DNA of 64,000 nucleotides from Aedes albopictus (lineage: Eukaryota > Arthropoda > Insecta > Diptera > Culicidae): contig NC_085138.1 of assembly GCF_035046485.1 (NCBI RefSeq), positions 431,507,265 through 431,571,264 on the forward strand, written 5' to 3'. The translations under genes and the position numbers were made by a program. This document shows, piece after piece, positions 33,033 through 43,480 of the stretch. The first letter of the stretch is position 1; each line of letters opens with the position of its first letter. The notes beneath the pieces were generated by a model. It saw only the letters and a list, made by a program, of their open reading frames with translations, searched no databases and was not told the DNA's origin.

Positions 33033-33520
33033 TGTTCCGGAACGGTACCCCAGGAAGGGACTAGATATGAAAATGCATCAAACCTATGCATGCGACACAT
33101 CAAACCACGGCATTTTCGATAACCTGATGAGCGGTAAGCAGAAAAATAGTCTAAAATAATATCTGAACCGGTAGTGTTCCGGAACCGGTTCCGGGTGTCC
33201 CGCCGGAAGTGGCAAATATCAAAGTGAACCAAACCCATGCATGAGACACATCAAACCACGGCATTTTCGATAACCTGATGAGCGGCAAGCAGAAAAATAG
33301 TCTCAGACCATATCTAAACCGGTAGTGTTCCCGAACCGGTTCTGGGCGTCCCGCTGGAAGTGGCCAAATATACAATTGTACCAAACCCATGCAAGCGACA
33401 CATCAAACCACGGCATTTTCTATGATGGACAATGAGCAGGAAAACCATCTCAGACCATATCTGAAACGGTAGTGTTCCGAAATCGGTTCTAGTCGTCCCG
33501 CTGGAAGTTTTCAAAAATAC
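33033..33520. repeat. Tandem array, about four units of 146-151 bp
   Basis: Each unit has a GTTCCGGAACCGGTTCCGGG-type palindrome, CCCATGCATGCGAC, ATCAAACCACGG and a CGATAACCTGATGA block. It shares the unit with 35948-37620. Confidence 0.85.
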
Positions 33521-33921
33521 AATTGAATCGATTGAAAGATTTTCAAATTTCCAGAGTAGATACTAGGATAGTATATCTTTCGAATGACGGGTGCCAAATT
33601 GGTGGACATTTTTATTTGATAATAACGGTTTTTGGCACACCGTGGTAAACATTCGACACTTTTTACTACACTCTAAAGAATTTTCACGTCCGATTTACGT
33701 GAAATATCACGTAGCTCATCCTTATTCTCAAAATCTCAAAAGTTACGTGATGCCAGTAACTGTCACTCGAAAACCACGTCGTGTGCACCGCCCTGTTTGG
33801 TTAAATTCACCTTATTTTCACGTAAATCGTTTCAATGCGTTTGTGTTGGTGTACTTCCGACTTGAAAGTTTCCGCGAAACGAAAGTTACGTGAAATTTCA
33901 GGTGTGAAAAAACAGCTCAAT

Positions 33922-34221
33922 ATGGCGTCGAGAAGTAGGTTGGCGAAAGAACTGCATGCTGAGTTTCTGTGCAAGTTGCTGCAAGTATTGAGGTAATTTA
34001 ATAGTTATTTATTATATGCAGTTGTGTATTTTTCTATTTTCAATCATTTCAGGAGCTGGAATAGGTGTCTGACGGTATCGGAGGTCCAGTTCAACGAGTG
34101 TTTGAAACGGCTGGACCTTGGGCTGGACTTCGAAAATTCTGCGTTAGAACCCCGAGATTTGTTTGTGTTATCTAATCACAGACGATTAGAAACTAATGTA
34201 GATGTATTACTTTGTATGTAG
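33922..34221 (+). CDS. Two-exon mini-gene, 79 residues, unknown function
   Basis: Exon 1 (33922-33992) starts at an ATG in good context (A at -3, G at +4). A 60-bp GT-AG intron (33993-34052), with a T-rich 3' end, is of typical insect size. Exon 2 (34053-34221) ends in TAG, and AATAAA lies at 34246-34251. Joining keeps the frame (phase 2). The product begins MASRSRLAKELHAEF and includes EVQFNECLKRLDLGLDF and LSNHRRLETN. It is leucine-rich (about one fifth), has four cysteines, and has no membrane segment or signal peptide visible. Codons are GC-richer than the flanks. It may be a captured host gene fragment or the element's own accessory gene. No family recognised. Confidence 0.5.
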
Positions 34222-34286
34222 GTGTACATTTATTAATTACTGCAAAATAAAAAAAAAACTAATAAGATTTTTCTTTGTTACATATT

Positions 34287-34462
34287 GGTACCAGCTTGTA
34301 GCGTATTTGAGGAGGCAAGAGTTTTTAAATCCCTACAAAATGAAACAACATATTTATTAACCGGGTGGCTTTTGCTTTTAATGCTTTTTCCTTGGCTTTT
34401 TAATTGCATTTTGGAAGGATTTAAAATCTCTTGCCTCTTCAAATATGTTGCAGGTTGGTGCA
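34287..34462. repeat. Foldback inside the 1,077-bp element
   Basis: TATTTGAGGAGGCAAGAG near 34310 pairs with CTCTTGCCTCTTCAAATA near 34430. The flanking ACCAGCTTGTAGC/GTTGCAGGTTGGT sequences also pair roughly. Could be a further small MITE nested downstream of the mini-gene. Confidence 0.65.
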
Positions 34463-35741
34463 GCTGCTTTATTTTCATTCAAAAACATGAATAAATTACG
34501 TGAAGTTCGTGTAGAACTAATCATGATTTCACGTAAAATTTACCTAAGATTCCAGTAGCTCTCACCCACATTTCACGTAAACGATGCATAACATTCATGT
34601 CAAATTTACCTGAATCATCACGTCGATTACCCAATCTCAAATGAGTCCAGCTACCTGAAATTCCGGCGAAGGCTACGTGAAAAATATGGTGGACGAAAAC
34701 TACCTATCTTTTCACGTAAATCGGACGTGAACATTTTTCAGAGTGTACCTTCATTTCATTGCCGCAGTCGGGTGTCAGTCGGCTTTGTTACATTCGTGCG
34801 CTATCGTTACCTCTTACTTACACACAACACGAGCAGTAGAACGAAGATTAATAAACATAAGGAAGGGTCAAATCAATGTCATCTGGCACGATGACATGTG
34901 TCTAATTCTAGCTTTAGATAGATTAGACATAGATTTTCAGCCAATTCCTATGAATGTGAATATTAGTTTATTATTGCATGTTGCATTGAATACGACACAC
35001 AGATGGGCAACATAGCTCTTATTATGGAAGAAAACAGGAATAACAAAAGCCGAACCGTCTCCCCAAGCCGCTATCGTGGTGAAGTGCATTCGTGCATAGT
35101 TGGGGTAGATATCCGGAGTTATAAAATGATGACCGGAAAATCTAAAATGACGTTTCAAAATTTTGCGGCTTCATGACACTTGTTTGGTTTGAGTTTTGGA
35201 TCGTTGTCTTATATTTTCTGAATATTGGATGTTATGCTAATATAAAATGTATCCATATTGAGTAGATTTAGCAAGCAGTGTTCATTTTGTATTTATGTCA
35301 ATGTCATCAACATGTCGCTCGAGTTTTGTTGAAAGGATATTTTAAAGCACGAGAAAGGCACCATCACCGCTAGGTGGATTAATTAGGGTTTTTATGAATG
35401 AGAACAAAAATGGTATCTTGTAAAGTCATAATTTCTTAGTTTTTAACAAGAACTAACAGAGTTATAACAAAATATGTCATCCTAGCAAAGTAAGTTCTTT
35501 TGAGCATAAATCATAAAATAGTTAAATTACTTCTCAATGACATCCCGAAAAGGAGAAAATAGCTGAAGAATACGAAACTCAGGTATGGAAATCATAATTA
35601 ACTTAATGGCTTTTTGCCTTTCTCGTACACTAAGTGTACTGGAAAGGCTATATGTTCACTCCAAAAACGACTTTTCGATAGAAGGCCCGGAGGGTCAAGT
35701 CACATATACCAATCAACTCAGCTCGACGAAATGAGGTGATG

Positions 35742-35799
35742 TCTGTGTGTATGTATGTGTGTGTGTATGTATGTGTGTGTATGTGTGTATGTGTGTGTA
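35742..35799. repeat. GT-rich microsatellite
   Basis: GTGT/GTAT run, part of copy 2. Confidence 0.85.
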
Positions 35800-35947
35800 C
35801 AAAAAAAAACTCACATCACTTTTTGGCAGTAAACCTGAACCGATTTTAATGACCGACGGTTCATTCGACGGGGAATCTGGCCCCATTGTTTCCTATTGAA
35901 AATGGTTTGGATCGGTCCAGCCGTTCCGGAGTTATGGCCATTTAGGT

Positions 35948-37620
35948 GTTCCGGACCGGTACCACAGGAAGGGGCCAGATATGAAAATGCATTTAACACA
36001 TGCATGCGACACATCAAACCACGGGATTTTCGATAACCTGATGAACGGTAAGCAGGAAAATAGTCTCAGACCGGATCTGAACCAGTAGTGTTCCGGAACC
36101 GGTTCCGGGTGTCCCGCCAAAAGTGGCCAAATATAAAGTGAGCCAAACCCATGCATGCGACATATCAAACCGCAGCTTTTTCGATACCCTGATGAACAGT
36201 AAGAAGGAATACATTCTCAGACCATATCGGATCCGGTAGTATTCCGGAACCCGTTCCAGATGTCCCGCTAGAGGTGGCCAAGTATAAAAGTTAACCAAAC
36301 CCATGAATGCGACATATCAAATAGTGGCTTTTTTGACATCCTGATGAAAGGTAAGCAGGAAAATATTCTCAGACCATATTTGAACCGGTTATGTTCTGGG
36401 ACCGGTTCCGGGTGTCCCGCCGGAAGTGGCCAAATATAAAATTGAACTAAAACCATGCATGCGACATATCAAACCGCGACTTTTTCGATAACCTGATGAA
36501 CAGTATGCAGGAAAGCATCAGTAGTGTTCCGGAACCGGTTCCAGATGTCCCACCAGAGGTGGCCAAGTTTAAAAGTTAACCAAACCCATACATGCGACAT
36601 ATCAAATAGTTGCTTTTTTGATATCCTGATGAACAGTCAGCAGGAAAATATTCTCAGACCATATGTATCTGAACCGGTAGTAATCCGGGTGTCCCGCCGG
36701 AAATGGTCAAACAAAAAAGTTTACCAAACCCATGCGACAAATCAAATCGTGGATTTTTAGGTATCTTGATTTGGCAAAAAAAAAAGTTTCCGGCCATATT
36801 TGGAACAACCGGTAGTATTCCTCACCGATTAAGGGTGCCCCTTCGGAAGTGGTCAAATGTAAAGGAGAACCAACCCCATAAATAGCTGTTTTGGTAACCT
36901 GATGAACGGTTAACAAGAGAAACAATCATAGACCACACTTTGGAAAACCAATACTGTGCCGAAACCGGTTCAAGGTGCTCCGCCGGAAGTGGTCAAATGT
37001 AGAACGGAACCAAACGCATGCACACAGCGCATTAAAACTCGGCTTTTTCGATGACGCGCAGAACGGTCAGCAAGAAAAATCTCAGGCCACTTTAAGACTA
37101 CCGGTAGTGTACCGGAACCACTTTCGAGTGTCTCGCCGGAACTGGCGAAATGCACAAATAAGTGTTTGACAGTACATCAAATAGCAGCTTGTTTGAATAT
37201 ACGATGATCGATTCGTAAGAACATAGCCTCAGACTATATTTTAGACAACCGGTAGTGTCCCGAAACTAGCTCTGGGTGTCCCACTGGAAGTGGTCAAATG
37301 TAAAAGTGATCTATACCCACCCATGCATGAGATAAATCAAATCGTGTTTTTTTTTTGGGTAACCAAATAAACGTTAGCAATGAAATAGTCTCAGACTATA
37401 TTTGGGAGACCCGGTGTGCTCCGGAACCAACCTGTTCCGGTACCGCATCGAAAGTAACCAAATGTACCATGCAACATATTACATCACGGCTTTTTGAATA
37501 ACCCGAGGAATGGTTAACTAGAAAATAGGCTCACACCACATTACAGACTACCGGTAGGGTTGCACAACCAGCGTTTGGTGCTTCGCCGGAACTACGAAAG
37601 TAAATAAAATCAATGCAAGC
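35948..37620. repeat. Tandem array, about twelve units of 133-155 bp
   Basis: Unit starts (GTTCCGG-type) lie near 35948, 36090, 36241, 36393, 36526, 36677, 36819, 36952, 37108, 37256, 37411 and 37558. Units diverge progressively towards the right. Minus-strand frames of 60-96 residues cross unit borders and are not genes. Confidence 0.85.
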
Positions 37621-38072
37621 GATAAATATGTGTAAGAGAACAAAACCTTACAAATTAAACCCACATACCTCTTGTGGGTACCCCCTATCGCTCTTGTTTT
37701 CAACGGTCAATAAGATATAGCCCAAATGTTCAGAAAAAAATTGTGATCTGTGATTGTGTAAAGAGTTATAGCTTAGCTTGTTAGTATCGTCTTGATATTG
37801 ATCAGCCTCCAGTGTTAGTGGAGGTGCTCAACAAAGTGCTCAAGCAGTCAACTGAGAAGTCTGATATTTTTCAGCCCTGCTTATACGTTGAACATAACGT
37901 CGGACTATGTGCAATCAATTAGTTTTTAGTCAATTCAAAGATGTCTTTGATAAAATGCTTGCTTTTCTATAAAAATATTCGGATTCACAAACACTTTGAC
38001 TTACGTTGCCGGAAAGATTGTAAGAACATGTTCGACGAGAAAGGCACTATCACCACTAGGTGGATTAATTTG

Positions 38073-39545
38073 GGTTTTGGTGATATGAATACTACTCCTA
38101 GTAAGAGGGTTCTTTACTGCCTCTAATGTAAGAAATCGGTGGATAGATACGCAAGCGAGCGATGAGCGAATTTATATCAACAGAGGGCCCAAGATGTTTA
38201 TAAGGAAGGTGTTAGCGTATAAGCAGTAAGTGAATGCGGGGAGTGCGGCACACTGCGGGGGGATGGAGGTGACAGCCGGCCAGTTTGTGTATGCTGCAGA
38301 ACGCTACAGAAGCGTTGCTGCGCCGCATCGGCAACAACATACTCAACACGGATAACCAATGTTGACATATTTCCATGGCACTCATTAAATGAGTAATATT
38401 CCTCCAGGTTTAAAATTTGCTCGTGCCCCCGCATTTTTGTTAATTATGAATACAATGGTGATTTCTTAACCAAAAGAGATTGCTTTGCCGAGAATATTGC
38501 AAAATATTTGCTTGAGTGGGTGTACGAGCTAATTTGCAATCCGTGTAAGTAGGAAACACTCGATGAGTGTCATGGAGTTTGTTCGATTTTAGTGCTGAGA
38601 AAGTTAAGCGTGCATGGTTTCTGTGGGGTTGCTACGTTGCTAGGGCGGAAAGTTTTTGTTTGTCATCTCACTAGTGAAAAAAAAATTGAATACAAACTTG
38701 CCAGCTGTCGTTAGGTTTTCCAATATGGCGGATGGTGGAATCTGACATATTGGATTACCTTCCTTTTACTTACCTTGAGAGGGCCATTGTTGAACAACAC
38801 AATCACAACGACAATCTTCTTGCCTAATGTCCTAGTGTTGAACGGCTAGGGTATAGTAGCTAGATGAATATTACTATCCCTAGACAGGCAGGAAGATCGT
38901 GGTTGTGATCTGTTAAATGTTGTTCGGCGCTATTTTCGGTTCTATCGATCTTTGGCACTTGTTCAGAGATTCATGTCGTGCGAACGTTACTTATTGGATT
39001 GTACCCTAATGATCTTTCTTGCGAAACGAAGTTTCATTGGTTTTTGTCAATTGGATTTAAATTTACAAGGTTTAATCACCGTATGACTTTACGGTATGGA
39101 AAACCGAATACCTACAACCTGTATGAGGTATTATAAAGCCCTGCATACAAATGCTTAAAAATACCTAAAACAATAACTGGTGTGTATTCTGTGCAAAACA
39201 CGTGAATAATGACATCAGGTATGGAAATACCTAATTAGTGATTACCTCAAGCAGTCATCAAAACCAATCAATACCTTATCCTAGTATGATGCCTGACTTT
39301 GGTATGCTGCAATTATGAGGCAGTTATTCGTTTCTGCTCGGTATGTTATGCAATCATAACTTTTTTTGTTATTAATAAGTTATTCGGGCACTTCTTGATT
39401 TTTGACAAAGTAGGAAGAAAAAGAAGAAAATCTCAATTTTGTTATTGATTTGTTACTAAGAATATCAAAACTTGTTATTTATTTGTTGAAAAAAATATTC
39501 AAAAGAACAAAAATTATTACTGAATTTGTTCCAGAAAATAAGCAC
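38073..39545. other. No gene recognised; weak inverted repeats
   Basis: A loose inverted repeat lies at 38795-38935 (AATCACAACGACAATCTTC vs its mirror). 39085-39330 has repeated GGTATGGAAATACC-like pieces, and 39330-39540 is rich in GTTATT motifs reminiscent of the MITE at 18500-18983. None has clean ends. Confidence 0.4.
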
Positions 39546-39549
39546 ATTA

Positions 39550-39690
39550 CTATCGATCCCGTACCAAATTCCAAAATCAATAGGTATATTATGTCATTTG
39601 CGTGTTAATGTACACCACATACCTCATTAAACAATGTCAAAATAAAAATAAATCTCAAAAAATTGTGACACTCCCACGGTTAAAAAGCCA
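39550..39690. repeat. Segment shared with 55918-56060
   Basis: Both begin TATCGATCC-type sequence, then ACCAAATTCC, ATCAATAG, a TGTCAATGTAC-like patch and an AATAAAAATAAA-rich end. They look like the 3' part of the same unidentified element. Confidence 0.55.
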
Positions 39691-40477
39691 CATTTCGACA
39701 TTGATGATGATGATGAATCCTTGAAAATGATAGAATCGACTACTTCTATCATTTTTCTTGTCATTATCAATGCTTGCAGCACATCTTAGATGCAGTACAA
39801 GGATTAAAGCGGCCTGGCCTACTGTGCTGCGTGTTGTTGTGGATATTGATGCCACTATAAAGCAAAATAACAGGAACATCTTCTATGGTGTTTCAGGTAT
39901 GTTGGACAGACCGTTAAGCGTATATATTTTAGACATTTACGGCCAAATCAAATGGAAACGCGCCGGGTAAACAATCTGATCTGGCCAAAGTCTTTTCTTC
40001 GCACTAACTGCCGACGCGAAAGATGAAACGATGAACTGAGAAAAACTGTATCAAATCGTGCTGCATTTGATCCGGCACCACAAGATTCGATCATTTCAAC
40101 AAATCCTAAAAATCAAACATAAATAAACTGCATACGAAAATTCTGAATAATACTGATATTTACGAATTTGTTTCCATAAAAAAAAAGAAATTGAAACTGC
40201 CTTCTTGGCAAAGAGCACGAATGAAACGAAGTGCGAGATACAACTCTTCTATAGAAAGGCATCTCAGCCCGTAACATGGAAAAACTGCGATCACTTCTTA
40301 CGTGTAAAGACATTTTATGAATCAGAGAACTTGCACGAACGATCCGACACCAGCAATAACTCTGGCTCGTCTTGGAACAGTTTTTAAAGAAATTGGACAC
40401 CACCCTCGAACCACACAAGACCGAGTGAAAACTTATGTTGAATCGCTGCCCATTGTACGGATTTGTTGTTCATCCTC
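39691..40477. other. No gene recognised; possibly element-derived
   Basis: Plus-strand frames near 40205-40387 and 39758-39970 have no signature. Position next to the shared segment suggests an old mobile element, not identified. Confidence 0.35.
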
Positions 40478-40612
40478 AAGTAACATTTTTTAGTCAAATA
40501 AACTAGAAGAGGTTCTTAAAACCATCATTAAACACAAATAAAAGGCATACGGTTTTAAGATGGTTCTCAAAACCTCTACAAGACTAATAAACCACCAAAA
40601 TGTTACTTGCGA
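40478..40612. mobile_element. Short MITE (about 135 bp)
   Basis: Ends CAAGTAACATTTTTTAGTC and, reversed, CAAGTAACATTTTGGTGG. GAGGTTCTTAAAACCATC pairs with its mirror. It lies at the edge of the LINE fragment that follows. Confidence 0.72.
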
Positions 40613-41400
40613 TCATCACCACTTGCTTTTTGTGGTGAGTGAGTTCAAGCTGTCTCGAACGCATCCAATTCTCAACAAACTATATCGATTGAGTGCACCC
40701 ACAAGCGCAATGCGATCGACAGAGTCGGCAGCCCAGCTGACACGGCTTAACACGTTATTGATCACTGACCTGATAGCGTCCACCATCGATTGTCTCTTCC
40801 GGAAGCCACTCTGTTTGTTCGAGAGTCCGGAATCATCTGACTTCTTGATATAAGACACGCAAGCTCGACATAATGATACGCTCTTACAGCTTCCCGGTGG
40901 TGTCCAACTGACAAATTGGTCTGTACGCAGGAGAGTCGTCTGGTGGCTTCCCGTGCTTGGACAGTAGAATCAATCATTGTCTTTGTTCTCTACGGGAATT
41001 CGCCTATGTCGAGGCATATCGGCTTCATAGCCATTTTGAACATAAGGTGTGGGACCATTTAGGCATGAGCACATATTTTGGGCACTTGCTGCTATAACTC
41101 AGTCAATTTTGAATCGATTGACTTGATTTTGAGACACGATCAGATAGGCACAGTATCGAGCCATGTTCATAAATTCAAGTTAATCGGTTTGAAATTCACG
41201 TAGTTATACTTAGCAGCAAGTTCCCAAAATAGGTGCCCCTGCCCAAATGTTCCCAGACCCTATCAGGACGATCCTCGATGGCCGTCTTAATGGCTACTGG
41301 TGGAATACTATCTGGACCCAGTACCTTGTTCACTATGGGTGACTGAGGAAATGTGTCTCTCGCCGGTTTGGCCATGGCCCATGGGGAATGTAAGCCCATG
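40613..41400 (-). pseudogene. LINE family C fragment (R1-like RT)
   Basis: Minus strand. 41330-41259 reads VNKVLGPDSIPPVAIKTAI (the NKAPGPDGIPN block). After a MITE comes SKHGKPPDDSPAYRPICQLD, then GLSNKQSGFRKRQSMVDAI (QxGFRxxRSTxDAI block) down to about 40660. These RT blocks and their wording fit the R1/Jockey group, distinct from families A and B. Many stops; palm and thumb absent. Confidence 0.78.
41046..41258. mobile_element. MITE inside LINE family C
   Basis: The ends GGTGTGGGACCATTTAGGCA and (reversed) GGTCTGGGAACATTTGGGCA pair, as do CACATATTTTGGGCACTTGC and its mirror. It sits exactly between two consecutive RT blocks. Confidence 0.78.
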
Positions 41401-42073
41401 GTCACGTTTTGTGGCGCGGGAATGGTGTTTGTACTATCCTCTGTACTGGCAGAGGTTGTCAAAGCACGTCACTTTCCCGCCCCTATCTCACTGTTCAGTG
41501 CCAGTGACTGGTGGCCATTGTAGGCCTCTTTTGCCTCAGTCTACTCTTATTGGTGCGAGATATTTACATCTTTCCCCTAGTTCTTAATCAAGATGCGTGA
41601 AGCTCAGCGATGTCAGGACACAATCGGTGAGTGCTTTTTCCTGGCTAGGGATCATTTTGGCATTACGGCGTCTCACGCACAACCAAGGGTTTCGACTAGG
41701 TCATTAGCGGACGGGCTGTCGGTGTTGTTTTTCATAAGCAATCGCTCCACAAATGTCAGTTTTTGGAAGCGAGAAGTAAATAAGTAAGTAAATCGCGACT
41801 TCCTCCACTCGATCCTGCACCGAATCATCAGATGGTCACTATGCGTGTTCTCATCGAAAATTTTCTATTATGTGCTAGGGTTTAAAACTATGGGCCTCAA
41901 AAGGTCATATCAAGGATGGACTCAGCTTCATCCCTATTTTAGGCTTATGCATGTATCATCCACGTTCAACCTTGTTATAGATTCCACAAGGGCTCAGCTT
42001 CCTGGGTTGGACAAACAACTGTCCCATTCGACCGTCTAGTGGTTCAAATCACAATCGATGACCACGGAACCCA
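41401..42073. other. No gene recognised
   Basis: Mixed DNA with short frames (41300-41787) lacking signatures. No element termini seen. Confidence 0.4.
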
Positions 42074-42081
42074 ACTCCGCC

Positions 42082-42437
42082 GGTTCCGGGTCATTTGGCC
42101 GAATGCCGTTTGGTCGAAAACTGAAAGATTTCCTCCAAGGGGCTGATGTTCTCTACATCAGTTTGACTCGCAAAAACAGCCTATGATTCAAAGAAGGTAA
42201 AATCTCTGACAAAAAATCAAAGTTTCAATGCCAACTGATTCCTTTAATGGTAAAACTAGAAATAATAGCCAATGATTAAAAGAAGGAAATATGTACTTCT
42301 GATGATCACATTGACAGCTAGAATGTTACCCAGAGTTTGTACTCTCTTCTGAATTCCTTCGATCATAATTCGGCCAAACGGCATTCGTCCAAATGACCCT
42401 ATCGGCCAAATGGCATTCGGCCAAATGGCCGGTCACC
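42082..42437. mobile_element. 356-bp 'CATTTGGCCGAA' MITE, 8-9-bp target
   Basis: The ends are GGTTCCGGGTCATTTGGCCG and, reversed, GGTGACCGGCCATTTGGCCG, followed by several CATTTGGCCGAATGC repeats. ACTCCGCC flanks both sides (42074-42081, 42438-42445). Interior CAGCCTATGATTCAAAGAAGG-like text is shared with 46015-46452. Confidence 0.82.
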
Positions 42438-42445
42438 ACTCCGCC

Positions 42446-43480
42446 AGTGCACTGGATAGCGAATCTAGCATGGAGAAGAACTGGTTAATCGACTATACCT
42501 AGGACTGGAAATTTATCTGTGTGGGTCCTTCTAGAACCATCCATCATGTAATTCGGCTCCAAACCGGGTGCTAGTTCCACCTACAACCATGTATTTCGTT
42601 TCCGACGCATTCTCTACTTTTGCTGGTCCACGTTTCATTTATGCTGTCGTTTCATTTAAACTGCGAAGCAAACAAATTGGCTGGATCGGTTAAAACTCCT
42701 ACCGTAGGGTGTAGCACGGTACTCCGGATGACTTTCACTAACTGCAGTCCCAATCGAAATTTGAACGAACTAGAATGTTCAAACAGCCATCGACGACGCT
42801 TCTTTGATAACCTCCCACGAACTTAATCGTTATAGGTAATAGACATTAGCGTGGTTCAAAAAATCGTTTTTGCTCCACACCGCTTATTCGATTCGTAACC
42901 AGATTCTATGCCTTCTCCCAAAATTTGAGCTCATTTGGTTGAAAATTGAGACTGCACAAGCCTTTCAATTCAGTTTGTATGGGAATTACTATGGGAAAGC
43001 GATGTTTTTCATTCAATCGACCGTAGTATTTCCTTAAGTGCCCTAGAGCGTTTGATGACCCTTGGTACTTCAAGTCGGTAACTAAATAATGAGGCGTCCG
43101 ATTTGAATGCGGTCTTCGTCAAAGTTGTAGCTGATAGAGTAACCTAAGAGTACCAAGGATCAACTAATCCTCTAGGCCACTTGGGGAAATGCTATGGTCA
43201 ATTGAATGAATCACATTGTTTCCCCATAGTAATTCCCATACAAACTTTGAAAGGCTTGTGCAGTCTCAATTTTCAACCAAATGAGCTCAAATTTTGGGAG
43301 AAGGCATAGAATCTGGTTACGAATCGAATAAGCGGTGTGGAGCAAAAACGATTTTTTTTGAACCACGCTAATAGACATATACAAGGGGGGATTTGACCAT
43401 CATCAGGTAGTGGTCAGAGTCAATGTTAGCGTTGCGGTACTGACGTCGACAATTTGGAAGAAGTGTCGTGCACAGAGCGT
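42446..43480 (-). pseudogene. LINE family B remnant, heavily decayed
   Basis: Near 43380-43470 the minus strand reads RHFFQIVDV then a frame-shifted AxIDSDHY-like stretch (endonuclease end). At 42560-42620 it reads ENASETKYMVVGGTSTRFG (RT thumb, the KTKYMLAGGT block). Most of the RT between these is missing. A 524-bp MITE is inserted at 42847-43370. Confidence 0.7.
42847..43370. mobile_element. 524-bp MITE with arms of about 190 bp, 8-bp target
   Basis: The arms pair almost perfectly from TAGCGTGGTTCAAAAAATCG inward for about 190 bp. ATAGACAT flanks both sides (42839-42846, 43371-43378). Eight-bp duplication suggests hAT or similar, though the TAGCG end is not the classic CAG. No ORF. Confidence 0.85.

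Larger units (their letters stand above)
33669..34745 (+). mobile_element. 1,077-bp TIR element carrying a small spliced ORF
   Basis: TA flanks both ends (33667-33668, 34746-34747). The inverted ends match over about 37 bp with three mismatches: CACTCTAAAGAATTTTCACG on the left, CACTCTGAAAAATGTTCACG reversed on the right, both followed by TCCGATTTACGTGAAA. Subterminal TTACGTGAAAT motifs recur. The centre holds a two-exon ORF (33922-34221) and a foldback region (34287-34462). It splits copy 1 of the tandem-repeat element. No known transposase motif. Confidence 0.78.
32693..35387 (+). mobile_element. Element with central tandem repeats, copy 1 (Helentron/HINE-like)
   Basis: The left end carries an 11-bp inverted repeat GCCTTTCTCGT (32698-32708) within a hairpin. 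The right end carries its complement ACGAGAAAGGC (35349-35359), followed by a CACC...GGTG hairpin. Inside are a GT-rich microsatellite (32824-32886), then about four tandem units of 146-151 bp (starts near 33033, 33176, 33327, 33473). A 1,077-bp TIR element is inserted at 33669-34745. The plan resembles Drosophila DINE/HINE elements; assignment is inferred. Confidence 0.7.
35611..38072 (+). mobile_element. Element with central tandem repeats, copy 2 (Helentron/HINE-like)
   Basis: Same left end (GCCTTTCTCGT at 35616-35626) and right end (ACGAGAAAGGC at 38035-38045, then CACCACTAGGTGG hairpin) as copy 1, same orientation, 223 bp away. Contains a GT-rich microsatellite and about twelve decaying tandem units. 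About 2.46 kb without large insertions. No Rep/helicase ORF, so non-autonomous. Confidence 0.72.

Noticed and set aside
33033..37620. Regularly spaced repeats that might suggest a CRISPR array
   Set aside because: Units are contiguous tandem repeats of about 145 bp without unique spacers, inside a eukaryotic mobile element.
41300..41587. 95-residue plus-strand frame, hydrophobic
   Set aside because: It overlaps the antisense LINE family C frame and has no signature.
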